A stretch of 64,000 bases of DNA from Colletes latitarsis (Eukaryota > Arthropoda > Insecta > Hymenoptera > Colletidae), in assembly GCF_051014445.1 (NCBI RefSeq), contig NC_135143.1:5084001-5148000 (forward strand), given 5' to 3'. The notes beneath the pieces are model-generated. The model was not told the origin of the DNA. It did not search any database and was given only the letters and a program-made list of their open reading frames with translations. A program made the translations under genes and the position numbers. Positions 50,197 through 62,282 of this stretch are shown here, piece after piece; position 1 is the stretch's first letter, and each line of letters starts with the position of its first letter.

Positions 50197-51660
50197 CAGG
50201 GTGATCGGCCACCCCTGGGAAAAATTTTAATACAGGATTCTAGAGGCCAAAATAAGACAAAAATCAAGAATACCAATTTGTTGATGGAGGCTTCGTTAAA
50301 AAGTTATTAACAATTAAATTCAAAAATTTCAAATCGTTCTGGAAAAATTATTTTTGGTTGCGGGGGCCAATTACAATCATTTTTGGTGAATACACATACC
50401 CCCGAAATCCTACCCACTTTCTAGAAAAAAATTCGAGAAGGTGGGGAAACTTTTCGACGAAAAAAAAATTTCTCAAATCATTCTAAAAAAATTATTTTCG
50501 ATTGCGCGGGTCAATTGCAATCATTTTTTGTCATCACACATAACCCCGAAATCTTACGCACTTTCGAAAAAAAAATTCCTTACCGAAAATATAATTTCTA
50601 GCCAGAAATGTCTGCCCGAATTTTCATGCAAATCTTTAAAACGTCATAACTTCTGAACGGATTGGACGATTTTAATATTTAAAAAAGCAAACTACGCGTA
50701 TTTTGATGGAGAATATGTACAAATCGCAAAAATATTCGAAAAGTTGGTCCTTGACCCCGCAAAATGAGAAAAACCCCATAAAAATGGTCCAATTTTCAAA
50801 CAACCATAACTCCTACAATTGTGAATATATTTCAATGAAACTTTTTTCTGAAGTAAAGCTCATGGGTACCTACAAAAAAGTATTAGACAACTTTTCTGTA
50901 GGGTGTCAAACAATATTACTAAAAATCAAAAAGGAATTTTTAAGAAAAATCGACAGGGGGTAGCTGCCTAAATTTTTCGACGAAAAAAAAAATTTTTAAT
51001 TAATTCTAAAAAAATTATTTTCAGTTTCGAGAGTCAATTACAATCATTTTTGGTGAATAGACATACTCCGGAAATCCTACCTACTTTCTAGAAAAAATTC
51101 GAGGTGTGAAATTTTTCGACGGAAAAAAAAAATTTCAAATCGTTTTGGAAAAATTATTTTCGGTTGAGGGGGTCAATTACAATCATTTTGGTGAATAGAC
51201 ATGCCCCCGAAATCCAACGTACTTTAGAGAAAAAAAACTCGAGAAGGTGTGAAATTTTTCGACAAAATTAAAAAATTTCAAATCGTTCTAAAAAAATTAT
51301 TTTTAATTGCAGGGGTCAATTATAATCATTTTTGGTCAATAGACATACCCCCGAAATCCTACCCACTTTCGAAAAAAAAAATTCCATACCGAAAATATAA
51401 TTCCTGATTAGAAATAGTTCCCCGAAATTTCATGCGTATGTTTGAAATATCATAACTTCTGGACGGCTTGAAAAATTTTGACGATTCAAAAATTCAAACA
51501 ATAAACAAATACATTCGATGTATGTCTACTGGCGGAAATTTAAACGTTAATAACTTTTTAATGAAGCCTCAATTAACAAATTGGTATTCTTGATTTTCGT
51601 CTTATTTTGGCCTCTAGAATCGCCCATTAAAATTTTTCCCAGAGATGGCCAAACACCTTG
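50197..51660. mobile_element. CAGGGTG long-TIR element, copy 8 (1,464 bp)
   Basis: Left end CAGGGTGATCGGCCACCCCT at 50197, right end GGCCAAACACCTTG at 51660, TA flanks. It holds several ~144-bp subrepeats and the CATAACTTCTGAACGG segment. The frames at 50441-50656 and 50703-50963 match frames in copies 4 and 6 only because the repeats are homologous. Confidence 0.9.
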
Positions 51661-54600
51661 TATATTATCTAAGGACATACAGTAAATAATAAAGAACGGT
51701 ATTAGGATTTTATATTTATGGCTTAAAGCTTTTTAAAAAAAGTGCTACTTAAACAAATTTTCAAAAAATCATATTTATTTGAGTAAATAAATATTACAAA
51801 TTTGTATAAACGCATACCAAGCTCTTTTTCTTTTGATTAGTAATTAAAGTATGATTTCTTGTTAAACCGAGCGGAGAATATGTTATCATTAAAACTCATA
51901 AGTAAATTTTATATACAATTTTTTCAAGCGTGGTTCTTATAATTTTTGTAAATTGGCTTATTGCAAAGTATACAACTTTATAATCTTTTCCTTTTTCTAA
52001 TTTAGTCATTCTTTAGGTTCTTGATCATTTAATATTTGATTTATAGTTTGTCGAAAAGACTCCTCAAACAAAAAGATCGATTTCAAATCCACTATTTGCC
52101 TAGTATTTAGTTGGATATCTTTTACTAATTCCAATGACCTATTTGGCCTGCGTCCATTAGGCTTTGCATGTTATTGACCTCAATATTATGCAACCGTGTT
52201 TGTAATTTACTTTTTACTTGGCTTTGCTTTTCACTGAATATTTTCATAAAATGAGGGTTCAAATGTACGATAGACTTTCTATTTCAAATTAATTTTATTG
52301 TGTTCGAAATAGTTATGTAACTTCTTTCGTATCTCTGTTTCTGTATTTTGTATTAAATTCTTCCGTAGAATATTTTAATTTCTGTCACTTTTCTTTTTTA
52401 AACGCGACATTGAGAAAAACTTTATTCTGACAGTGCAACTATATAAAATTCTCAATATTTCCTTGAAGATAAATTCTTGCAATTGACAGAATGGAATAGA
52501 TGCAATTTTACACATGATTAATGTGAAAAAATAAAGAAAAATGTGGAAAATTTCTCTTATTTTATCTCAGAGACGAACATATAAAAATTTTAATTGTTAG
52601 AATTTGATTAACAGATGATTTATAATGATCTTGAGTAAGATTTGTCAAAGTAAAATGTGATACCATATATTAATAATTTATTATTGATTCTGATGTACCA
52701 ATATTAAACATAAATTATATTTTCCGAATATTTATCCTTAGCTATTAACTCATCGATATAACGTATGTTTAATATTCGTACATCACAGTTTAATTCTAAT
52801 ATACAATTTCACCTTTAACATCGTTAGACTTTAGACTAGAATTATAAATCATTTGTTATCTAATTGAAATTTATTAATTTTCATCGACTACGATTTCTAC
52901 GTATTCATTTTTAAGATTTTCAACGTTGCAAGAAACGACTAGAAGTGTCATCCACGTTTATTTCTTTTATTTATTATCGCGCCGCGAATATTTAGCACGT
53001 GAAACAGTTACCAGGATGTTCTATATTTATCTTCTTATTTCATACACTTCGCTGCGTCAATGAGTTCACGTATTGCGGGCAAAACTAACAAATGATGCAA
53101 CAAATTCCAAAGAAATTCGTGTTTTCACTCCACTGTCTGACCGTTTCCTTTCAAGTGGGCTTTTTAAAATTTCAAACTACAGCCTACACTCCGAATGTGT
53201 AATGCAGCTTCTGTACACGATTCGGTGGGTCTAAGAACTTTGTACAATCGAGTCTTGCAGTTCTACCCTTGGAATGTAGGTCAAGCTTACATAAATCGTC
53301 GAAATCTTTGAATTTCTTCGATATTATAAATAACATTCTTACCAAATACAGCGCTCTCGCGTTAAATGTGCGACACTTTAAATCGAAAAAGCACATTTAT
53401 CGAAAAGAGACAACATTCTTTGCGTTTTGCCACACGAAAGACAAAGAGGAACAGAGAAGAGAGTTTGTCATTTCCTTTTTATAAAGTAATTAAAAAAATG
53501 TATATTGATTAAAAGAGTCAAAACGACTGTTCTACTAGCAACAGGAAAGTCAAGGTATTAAACAGAAAGTTATTATTTCAATAATTGGGTTATAAATATG
53601 AAAAGAAATAATTTTTTTAAGTCTATAAGCTTCCTAACAGTAACTAGGGTACCATAATAGCAACCACACTATTCCTTTTTAATTGTAGAATTTATAAACA
53701 AAAATGAAGATTTTGGAAGTAGTATTATTTTCTTTCTCGCGGTAGGGACATTAAATAATGGATCAAAAACAGGTGTTTTTGATAAATAAATAATAAAAAC
53801 AATGCAAAGAGGTTATAGATTGTTCGGAGGATAATAATTGGAGCTTTTACCTTATTAGATAATTTAAAAAATAAACCAGTCATTTCAAGAACCATACAGG
53901 TTGCCATAAGAGAAGAGTTGCTATTTTGCTTATGAGTTATCTTTCATCGGAACAATTATGTCTCTACTTTCTGGTATGTTATAATTTCTTCAGAAAACAT
54001 TTCTTTCAAATGTTCATTGGACATAACTTCCAATAGAAAAAAATGGCGACAGAACAAAAGGGTTATTTTTTGTCAGAATATGGTGTAACTGAATAACAAA
54101 TTAGCAAATAGACAAATCTGTGTGGAGAACATCTGTTCACAAACGGTTCAGAGTTTCTGTTTTGGTCTCTGATATAGAATGAGAAGCTGCAGGAGTCGTA
54201 ACACGTCCGAATGACGGACGAAATAATTTGATAGACTCGTATTAGCCTGAATTCCGACAATCCAGTTAGCTACCCTAACCCTGATCCAGCCTCGTCCTGA
54301 ATTCAGAGTAACTGACATGAACTGGTGCACCGATAATCTAACGTTTCGGATAGGCTTCTTAAGACTGGTCGAACCAACACTTGACAGTAAAAAACTCTTA
54401 AACATCTCCGAGAAATATAGAACTACTTTGATGCTCTAAAAGAATTCGCAATCCTATTACAGCTTTTAAACTTAATGGTATTATTGAGGATCATAGATCG
54501 TGCAGCGATAACACAGCAAATCCTATTAATAAATTAAGAATCGTGGAAGAAAGAAATTGTTTCGTTTACCTATAAATACTGGTAATTCATAAAAGTAATC

Positions 54601-54880
54601 TTTCAAAATCTCTTAGTATTTGATAAAAATGTATGTAAGAATTAATATTTGTAAATTTGCTAAACAATGAATAGGAATATAAGAATATAATTTCCCCAGA
54701 ATTATTTACACGACGCATCTTAGTGAAATATATCATAACGACACATTTTTTTTTTTTTAATTTAATGCAACGTCCCCCAAAAATAGTATTTTAAAAAATA
54801 TAAGAGTTCTTCGCACAAGACAGAATTTGGTTTTATCGTGTATGCAACTTTGTTCTTACTAACGCTTAGCTGGTTAGCGT
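51661..54880. other. Intron DNA, nothing recognised
   Basis: Very AT-rich to about 52900, then more balanced. No domain-bearing frame or repeat terminus identified. Confidence 0.4.
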
Positions 54881-54887
54881 ACGACTG

Positions 54888-54975
54888 CAACTGTGGTGCG
54901 CAGAGGGCCCGTATTTATATAGATATTGCAGGCCTCCCCGCGCACCAATCACGTCGCTTCTCGTTTGATCCTAGT
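54888..54975 (-). promoter_or_regulatory. Candidate minus-strand TATA/initiator core promoter
   Basis: On the minus strand TATATAAATA occupies 54921 to 54912. About 29 bases downstream is CCACAGTTGC, an initiator-like CAGTT with its A at 54892. Upstream lies GTGATTGGTGCGCGGGG, with an ATTGG (CCAAT-type) motif and GC-rich sequence. The TATA box sits between inverted GC-rich motifs (GTGCGC and GCGCAC). About 35 bases downstream of the initiator is GTTAGTAAGAAC, a possible donor. It is in the long intron upstream of exon 31372-31585, so it could drive a shorter isoform, a non-coding RNA, or be a mobile-element promoter. Confidence 0.35.
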
Positions 54976-57923
54976 TGGAGGTGTCTAATAGTCTAATCCT
55001 TATTGGACGGCAGTTGGCACCTATGACTGGAAAAACGTAAAACCAATGTTGGTCGGATCTTTAACGATTCGTATGTTTTCGTGTGTCTCGAGTATGTGTC
55101 ATACAATGTTTTTATTGCTCGTATCATTGATTTTGTTACTAAAACATGTAGGAACGTTTAATTACGTGAAACGAATCAAGAAACAAACCTTTTATAATAG
55201 CTACTTCGTGTTTCTATTATTTTTACATTCTCAAAATCAAAATTGTGGTTTAAATCTGGACCACCGAAACAAGTTATAGCCAATTTATTCTTTCATTTAT
55301 GTTTATTTACCAAATATTAAGCAAACTATTTACTATAGTACCATCTAATCAAACTACAATATTATATGTTGAATATGATTTTTGATAAATTGTATGATTT
55401 TTAAAATTCAAGACTTACTTTTTAAAGGAAATAAAAATGATGTAGAAATTGTAATTAATTACAATGAAATGACGATTAATTTTATATATAACTTTTTTCG
55501 GTAAGTGGTTCAACAATAATGGATATCGTTACGATGAATGCTCCGGTTGGTATGATGGGGAAAACAGTGTATCGAACGATAATAGACGGAAAAATTATAA
55601 ATTCATTTCTCGATAAGATTCCCCGAATCAGAGTTGGGTCCGATAGGAAAATATGTATAAATGAAATACACGCTTGAAACTTCTATTTAAAACAAATCGT
55701 ATATCATACAGTGACTCTCAAAACTGTTGCAATATGAATTAAAGATTCAATAAAAATTAGATAAACACCTTCGAAAAAGAGCAATTTTATCGAAATTTAA
55801 AGTAACATACCATACTTCGAGAAACAGAAGAAAATAAACATTTAACTAGGCTCTTAAAAGTAAGTATGGTTGATTGTATTTTAAGGTTGTAATTTTCGGT
55901 TAGTTGAAGAATAAAAATAATATTTCAATTTTTTTTGGATTATAGCTTCAATTAATATTCTATGTACAAATCAAAACATTTTGATTTTCCATTTTATTTA
56001 TTTCCTTGTTTCTTCCTCTTATCTTCCAACAATCTCTATTCTATTGTAAATATTTGTTGACATCAAAACCCTGACTCCTTTAATATTCTTCCTCAAACCT
56101 GAATAAACAAATTATTGCAACAGTTTTGAGAGCCACTGTTTACATGCTTTATGGCTGCACTTTGGTCGATGTTGGTTCGCATGACAACGAAGATATCATA
56201 ACGGAATGAGCGATGGAACATAAATCCCGATGTTTAGGGCGAGTAACAATACGGTTTTATGATAAATTGCGTACAGACTGGAATAACCATGGCACTATCA
56301 ATCTAGCGTTATCATTCAAAAGACTAACAGCCTACGAAAAATTCGTTCTGTATCGACATTCTATGGAATTCATTTTCATTCTTGGAAAGATAATTGTAAT
56401 CGTCGGTTGAAGAAAACAAAAGTACACTAAATGGAAATACAGTAAAGTGCAAAACTATACCAACAAGATACAAGGTATACCTTGTGCAAATATGGATTTA
56501 AATAGTCGAAACTTTTAACTATGGATTTTGCTTTCTCTTTGGTGTCGGATCTGAGCATTATCCAAATAAATTATCTAAAAAATAATTGTTAAGACAATGT
56601 AATATTTTATTTTGTTAAACGTTCATTTGAAATAACTACCTATGCGTTAGTTTATTTGAACGGTCAAATAATTTTTCAAATGACATTTCGTTATTTGGAT
56701 TTTAAATACAATAAATTTTTATTTTCTTAAAAACTCTCTAATTGAATTGTGTCAACTACTACATCAATAATAAACAAGTGCAGTTATTCCCCATATTCCC
56801 CGTCGTTTTTTGAATCTAATAATTTTATGACTCGCTGTAACTAGAGAAAATTGGAGTAACCAAAGTATGTTTCGAAGCATCTATTATCGCGAGATTCTGG
56901 TAACTGGTTAACGAACAATGTTCAATTGCAATTGAAAATAGTCCAAATAAGGTCGTATTTGGATTTGTTTTCGTCGAGGAAACTCAGAACAATCCGTCGA
57001 TAACACTCTGGCGAAGATACAGCATTGTCTCGTTGTAAGTCGTTTTTCGTGACTCGTTATAAATCGTCTCGCTATCTACTGTCTCTGTAGTTACGAAGTA
57101 AAGTGGTTTCTTTCACTATGACATTTTAAATGGACTGTGAATGGATTCGATTTGATTTAAATTCTCTGTTATTGATTCTCTTTAAATATACACGTGCAAC
57201 AAAAAATATAAAAATATAAAAATTATTAAGATATAAGAAAAACTTGTTCAAAATGTTGAATTCTATAGCACAACTGAAAATTATTGAAATCGGTGAGGTG
57301 CCCTCCACTCTGAATAATTACTAATAATACTTCAAAATTAATTCAGTTATAAAATTGGAGACTTCATATGTACAAGACTAGATACTTTACTTAAATATCA
57401 TTTTCTATCAATAAAAATTTATTAATTTTAAGCAATCGATATTCTTATGCGTCTAATAATGTATGTACATATCTTATAACGAGACAATGCCATAGAACGA
57501 CATATATTAAAGATTTTAATTTGCATTAGATGATACCGCACCCCTACGCATGCGGAGTCGCTTTGAAGTTCGGCCATCGAGCGCGTGTAATACGAGACTC
57601 GCTCGCTCTTGGTGTATCTCGGTTATTCTGTTCATCGGACATTTCACGCGTGGGTGGGTCTCAGCCCCAGATACGAAAGGTCGATTCCTGGAACGAAATT
57701 GCGAATAAACCTGAACAGCTGAAACGCTACGATATCGGTTTATGTTTTTTAATTATCCGGGAATATCGTAAACAATTACGACTAGCGCAGAGTTTGGTAG
57801 ACAGATTTATGCGAATTATTAGCAGAGTTAATTTTAATTGGCATAAATATGTTATTCTTTATTTTCGCTTTCATTATCATCATGTATCATCGAACATATC
57901 GACATTGATACGTTCTATCAGGA
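54976..57923. other. Intron DNA, no supported gene
   Basis: AT-rich apart from a GC-richer patch at 57530-57720. That patch contains AGGTCGATTCCTGG, vaguely like a pol III B box, but no tRNA fold or A box. A dispersed repeat copy lies at 57323-57461. Confidence 0.4.
57323..57461. repeat. Dispersed repeat, copy 1 (partner 62173-62282)
   Basis: Shares AATAATACTTCAAAATTAAT, TTATAAAA, GAGA and, after a length-variable spacer, TTATTAAT and AAGCAATCGATATTCTTA with 62173-62282. Confidence 0.6.
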
Positions 57924-58537
57924 TGAAAAATTTTCATGGGGGATTCTAGAGACCAAAATAAAACGAAAAACAGGAATACCAATTTGTTGATGAAGGCTTC
58001 GTTAAAAAGTTATTAACGTTTAAAGTTCAGCTCGTAATGAATTTTTTTCTCGATAATGCGCAAGATTTCGGGGGTATGTCTATTCACCAAAAATGATTGT
58101 AATTGACCCCTGCAATCGAAAATAATTTTTTTAGAACGACTTGAATTCTTTTTTAGAAAGTGGGTAGAATTTTGGGGGTATGTCTATTCACCAAAAATGA
58201 TTGTAATTGACCCCTGCAATCGAAAATAATTTTTCCAGAACAATTTGAAATTTTCTTTTTTCGTCGAAAAATTTAGGTACCTAATCAGATTTTCGGTAAG
58301 GAATTTTTTTCTCGAAAGTGCGTAAGATTTCGGGGGTATGTGTAAGGATAAAAAATGATTGTAATTGACCCCCGCAACCGAAAATAATTTTTTTAGAATG
58401 TTTTGAAATTTTTGAATTTAATTGTTAATAACTTTTCAACGAAGCCTTCATCTACAAATTGGTATTCTTGATTTTCGTCTTATTTTGGCTTCTAGAATCC
58501 CCCATTAAAATTTTTCCCAGGGTGGCCGAACACCCTG
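57924..58537. mobile_element. CAGGGTG long-TIR element, copy 9 (left end lost)
   Basis: Homology begins within the left TIR (GAAAAATTTTCATGGGGGAT), so the terminal ~22 bases are missing. The right end GGCCGAACACCCTG is complete at 58537, followed by TA. Three to four subrepeats. Confidence 0.85.
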
Positions 58538-58631
58538 TATAACAAGCAAGTGATATTGAAATTGCATATTAGATGGAAAATTGTATAATCAGTGCGCCAA
58601 ATTATTAGGAAGAAGTGTATCTATACATGTA

Positions 58632-58797
58632 CAGGGTGTTCTGGAGATTTTTAAGGCCAAAATAAGACGAAAATCAAAAATATAAATTTCTTGATTGAGG
58701 CTTCGTTATTAAAAAATTAAATTAATAAATTTCAAATCATTCAGGAAAAATCATTTTCGGTTTCGGGCGTCAACTACAATCATTTTTGGTGAACTAA
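58632..58797. mobile_element. CAGGGTG long-TIR element, copy 10 (left fragment)
   Basis: Starts CAGGGTGTTCTGGAGATTTT at 58632 (several terminal bases deleted) and continues through the TIR into one subrepeat. It stops at about 58797, where it joins a different transposon fragment. Confidence 0.8.
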
Positions 58798-59198
58798 CAT
58801 AATAAGTTCAGAGACGATAAGACAGATACATGATGCAGCGATACAAAGACTACAACTTTGCATTGACGCAAATGGTCACCATTTAGAACATCTTCTGTAA
58901 TGTAAGAAAGTTTATTTTATTACCACATTTGACTTTGCATGGCCTTCAAGGATAGGTTGATGAAGCCCGTCTCAACACCCGCTATCACATCGCAATAAAA
59001 AAAATATAGCATTCCATTTAAAAAAATGAAGATGACCTTGAAATCTCCTCTATGCTTCCACCCGCACGAAAAACGTTTCTAAACTATTAATTACAATGTG
59101 TCCCCCTCTGTACCGTTTAAATTTTGTATGTAACATTTTTTCGTATTATTACAAATAACGGTGATATTCAAGGTGGACATAGTTATCGCCCCACCCTG
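58798..59198 (+). mobile_element. 3' fragment of a second mariner-type element
   Basis: A transposase C-terminal fragment is followed by about 300 bp of AT-rich sequence and the terminus GTTATCGCCCCACCCTG ending 59198, then TA. The terminus differs from all the other families here. The 5' part is absent. Confidence 0.65.
58808..58900 (+). pseudogene. C-terminal scrap of a mariner-type transposase
   Basis: The open frame reads SETIRQIHDAAIQRLQLCID then ANGHHLEHLL and a TAA. It aligns in pattern with the transposase end in the two mariner copies above (HLQQCIDVN..RFEHL) but is clearly a different family. Confidence 0.7.
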
Positions 59199-59339
59199 TA
59201 TAGTGCATTATAGATAATTACAAAGTTGGTGTTTCGTGAATAGACAGGACACAACGAACCGTTTGTTACGAAGAAGTGAAAGCACGAAATGATCGTTCTT
59301 TAACAACGTACAGAGCGTAAATAATAAAACACGACTCAC

Positions 59340-59588
59340 CGAGCATCTTGACACCCTGAACAGGACTCAAGGGGTAAAAATCCCCATGAAGAGGGCAATG
59401 GAAACCGACCCTACGCTCCCTTCTTCTCGCCCTTCTGGTGAGCATGCACAGCAACACGCCGAGGGCTAGCATAAGGGCGCCCACCACAATGCATATCGGC
59501 CCCAAAATTCGGGAGTTCCCCGTGAACGCGATCCTAGCTGCATACGAATCCTTGTCCTCGTCCTCGCCAGGTCCGCGATAAGAGGCAG
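59340..59588 (-). CDS. Internal exon encoding a single transmembrane helix (partial gene, first exon seen)
   Basis: Acceptor: a pyrimidine-rich tract ending TTGCAG just before 59588. Donor: G|GTGAGT, with the exon ending at 59340. Length is 249 bp, phase 1 at both ends. The 82 complete codons start with an acidic stretch (GEDEDKDSY, exon residues 7-15). A hydrophobic helix begins at LGP and spans about residues 28-49 (IVVGALMLALGVLLCML). Then comes a strongly basic stop-transfer patch (TRRARRRERR, residues 50-59) and a short segment with HCPLHGDFYPLSP. By the positive-inside rule the N-terminal side should face out and the tail should be cytoplasmic. Codon composition is much richer in GC than the flanks. 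It lies upstream of exon 31372-31585 in the same gene. No paralogue is seen in the window. A TMEM200-like membrane protein is one possibility, not demonstrated. Confidence 0.85.
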
Positions 59589-62172
59589 CTGCAACGAGCA
59601 AACAGACGCGATGAGAATTTTTTATTAATATGTAGTCACATTATTCAGTTTTTCGGTTGGTATAATAATTTTTAGTCCTAATATTATAAGAATTATATTA
59701 GTGAAGAATCTTTGTGGAAAACGATGTGTGTCCAAGGAAACTAATTTTTCAAGAGAAAGATAAAACATTCCCAAGTTTAGTCGCCATTTTCTCGAATTTC
59801 GAGCTATTCAATTTTGTTTAGTTCGTACCATAACTCCATTCTTTTTGAATAAAATGCTTCTTGATTTTTCCCGTTCACATCAGTGTGCAGTTTTCATTTT
59901 ATAATTTATTCTTTTTTTATTTCTTTGTAATGGAAAAATTCATGCATATAAAAGTTGTAGATTTTTTTTTGAAATTCTAGAAGACGACTTATTTCTTCGA
60001 TCCTCTTAACCACAGATTCATAACTCAACTATCCTGTATTGTCCTTTCGAAAATTCAGAGCTTCGGCGTTACGTTATAAATGTTTCAAAATTTAATCTTC
60101 GAGAGTGCTTGCGGTTAAATTCACGCTCTCGTGGTTCTGCGTGTAGTATCGAACTTGCCGGAGATACTGCAGCACCAAAAAAGCGAAATAACCGAGAATT
60201 CCAAGAAAAAAAAGAGAAAAAGATTTTTAATTAAATATGCAAGATGGAAACGACGACTGAACAAGCCTGTATCGTACCGTACCCACTGTACGGATATTAT
60301 TGCATAAGGAAATTAAATTACACGCTACTGTAATCGCCTGTTTTTTTCATTATACAAATTATAAAACGAAAACAAACAAGAGAAATACGAAATTTAATAT
60401 ATTTCTTTGAAAAGGTCAACAATATTCAAATTATATACAAGAGAGGTTTACGTGTTTGATCACAAAAAGCAAACATTCTGTATTCTGATACCTCCTCAGC
60501 TAGAAATATAGATAAGTATACATAAATACATAGTAGTATTTTTATTAATAGTATAATTTTATGTTTTATATAATACTAAATAAATAGTAGTATTAAATTA
60601 AATAAACACAAAAATACAACTATTAATAAGGATACTACTATTCTTATATAGAATAATAAATAAAATTTTAATTCTTTCCATATTTTTGGAAAAACTATTT
60701 TCATTTTGTCCACTTTTCTCCAAGTAGAAAAGGGAATTTAAGAAAATTGAAACGAAATTACTTCATCTTTAGAATGCAATAATTTCTCTTTATTATTAAT
60801 AAAACCTAAATGTCATTCCTTCCATCGATCCGTACATTCTGAGACCGTAAACTAACCATATTAACTGTTCCAATCATAAAACAGTATATGCCTTACTGAA
60901 AACTTAAGTGGTCGTAAATAGAGAATAATGTCACGCAACAAAGTTAGTAGTTTAAACAAATTCCCATTCTTTTAAGTCCTCTAATCGATGCAGCTTGTTC
61001 TCCCCTACAAAAAAGTATTAAGAAACTTATGCGTTAAAACTATTAATTGTTAAAACTATTAATTATATTTAATTATATTTAATTATATTTAAATTTATCT
61101 TTAAACACAAGTCTCTTGATATTTTTTTGTAGAGGAGAAAAAAATACCTTGATTGGATCATTGAAAAATATAGGGTGCAATGTGAAAAATAAACGCGGTA
61201 GAATTTTTTAGTTTCAATAATGCAAACAAATGGATGAAACTAATTCATTTATTCTACACTATTGAACTTTGCTCCACGACACGTTTCTTCGTCTATAAAT
61301 TGCATTTCAAGACACCCTGTACAGTCTCGCGTAACCGAAGAACGGTATCGAGCTCGAGAGGCGGAAGAAAGTGCATGAAATCTGACTCCTCTCCAGTAAG
61401 AATATAGCGAAGAGTCACAGCAATCTGCACTTTACCTTTATTATTTTTTCGAAGGGGGCCGAGGATGCTGATTACGCCTTAGAATCACGTGGGAGAATTT
61501 TAAAGAAAGTTTCCTGCCAGTTACAGGAGAAAGTTATTCTTCGGACGATCTCTATAAGGGAAGAATCTCGAGAGAACGGCGCCATTTTAGAGACGCGTGC
61601 GTAACTCCTCGTTTTCGATTTTATTCTCCGTGAAAATCAACACGACAATGTTCCCACGCAGCTGGATGAACAATGTTCGACATAATAAAACGACCCCCTC
61701 CTTTGGAGATCGATATAAAATATGTATGAAAGAGCACCTTTACAATTTCTTCTTTTTAACTGTAACTTTATACATTTATTCCAATTGATTGTGTGTTGTT
61801 AAATTAGTCTTTACATTTTTTTAAGATATGTATCTTATATCAAAACCAAGATTTTCTACAAAATGATAGCAACCTCATAAAATAAACCAGTGTGTCAGTC
61901 CAAAATACTCACACATACCTGTAGTACCTGTACCTTTAATTTTTGTGCTATTTCAACTATGGTAACATAGTAACATGTTACCATAACAATTTTAGATAAT
62001 ATAATGAAAAATAAACTGTACAATTTGTATCCATTATTAATACTAACTGTTTATTATATAAATTGCTGGTCAGTAATGGGGGCAGGTGGCGGCCAATAGC
62101 GGTACAACCTGATCGATAAAGAGGGCACGAACTCGAATAAAATTTTCAGTACAATTTTCCAATAAACAGTCC
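59589..62172. other. Upstream flank or intron of the minus-strand gene, no exon recognised
   Basis: 59589-61300 is AT-rich with nothing recognised apart from a 10-bp AATTATATTT repeat near 61060-61090. AAGACACCCTGTACA near 61309-61323 is a lone mariner-type terminus. A hairpin with an 11-bp stem (TATGGTAACAT and its complement) lies at 61959-61985. Confidence 0.4.
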
Positions 62173-62282
62173 AATAACACTTCAAAACTAATTAAATTAT
62201 AAAACTAGAGATTTCAACGTGTTTTCTCTAAGTAAACGGTTATTAATATCAAGCAATCGATATTCTTAAGCATCGAATAATG
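62173..62282. repeat. Dispersed repeat, copy 2 (partner 57323-57461)
   Basis: See the shared motifs at 57323-57461; AAGCAATCGATATTCTTA is conserved exactly. As with the partner, a GC-richer patch follows immediately. Confidence 0.6.

Larger units (their letters stand above)
10183..59588 (-). other. Minus-strand gene span: at least four exons, membrane protein with Ser/Pro-rich tail
   Basis: Four GC-richer open segments on the minus strand carry acceptor and donor sites and join without breaking frame. Exon 59340-59588 ends in phase 1 and exon 31372-31585 begins with the two bases needed. That exon ends in phase 2 and exon 17410-17544 begins with one base. With its GTGGGT donor that exon ends in phase 2, and exon 10183-10390 begins with one base and runs to a stop. 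Introns are about 27.8, 13.8 and 7.0 kb. The product seen is about 267 residues: acidic segment, one membrane helix, basic patch, Ser/Pro/Thr-rich tail. The first exon(s) are missing or unrecognised. The position of the helix and an LGP motif at its start faintly recall the TMEM200 (DUF2371) layout from memory, but this is not an identification. Extra or alternative exons within the introns cannot be excluded. Confidence 0.7.

Noticed and set aside
57640..57700. B-box-like AGGTCGATTCCTGG suggesting a tRNA or SINE
   Set aside because: No A box, no cloverleaf pairing and no poly-A or terminator run could be seen.
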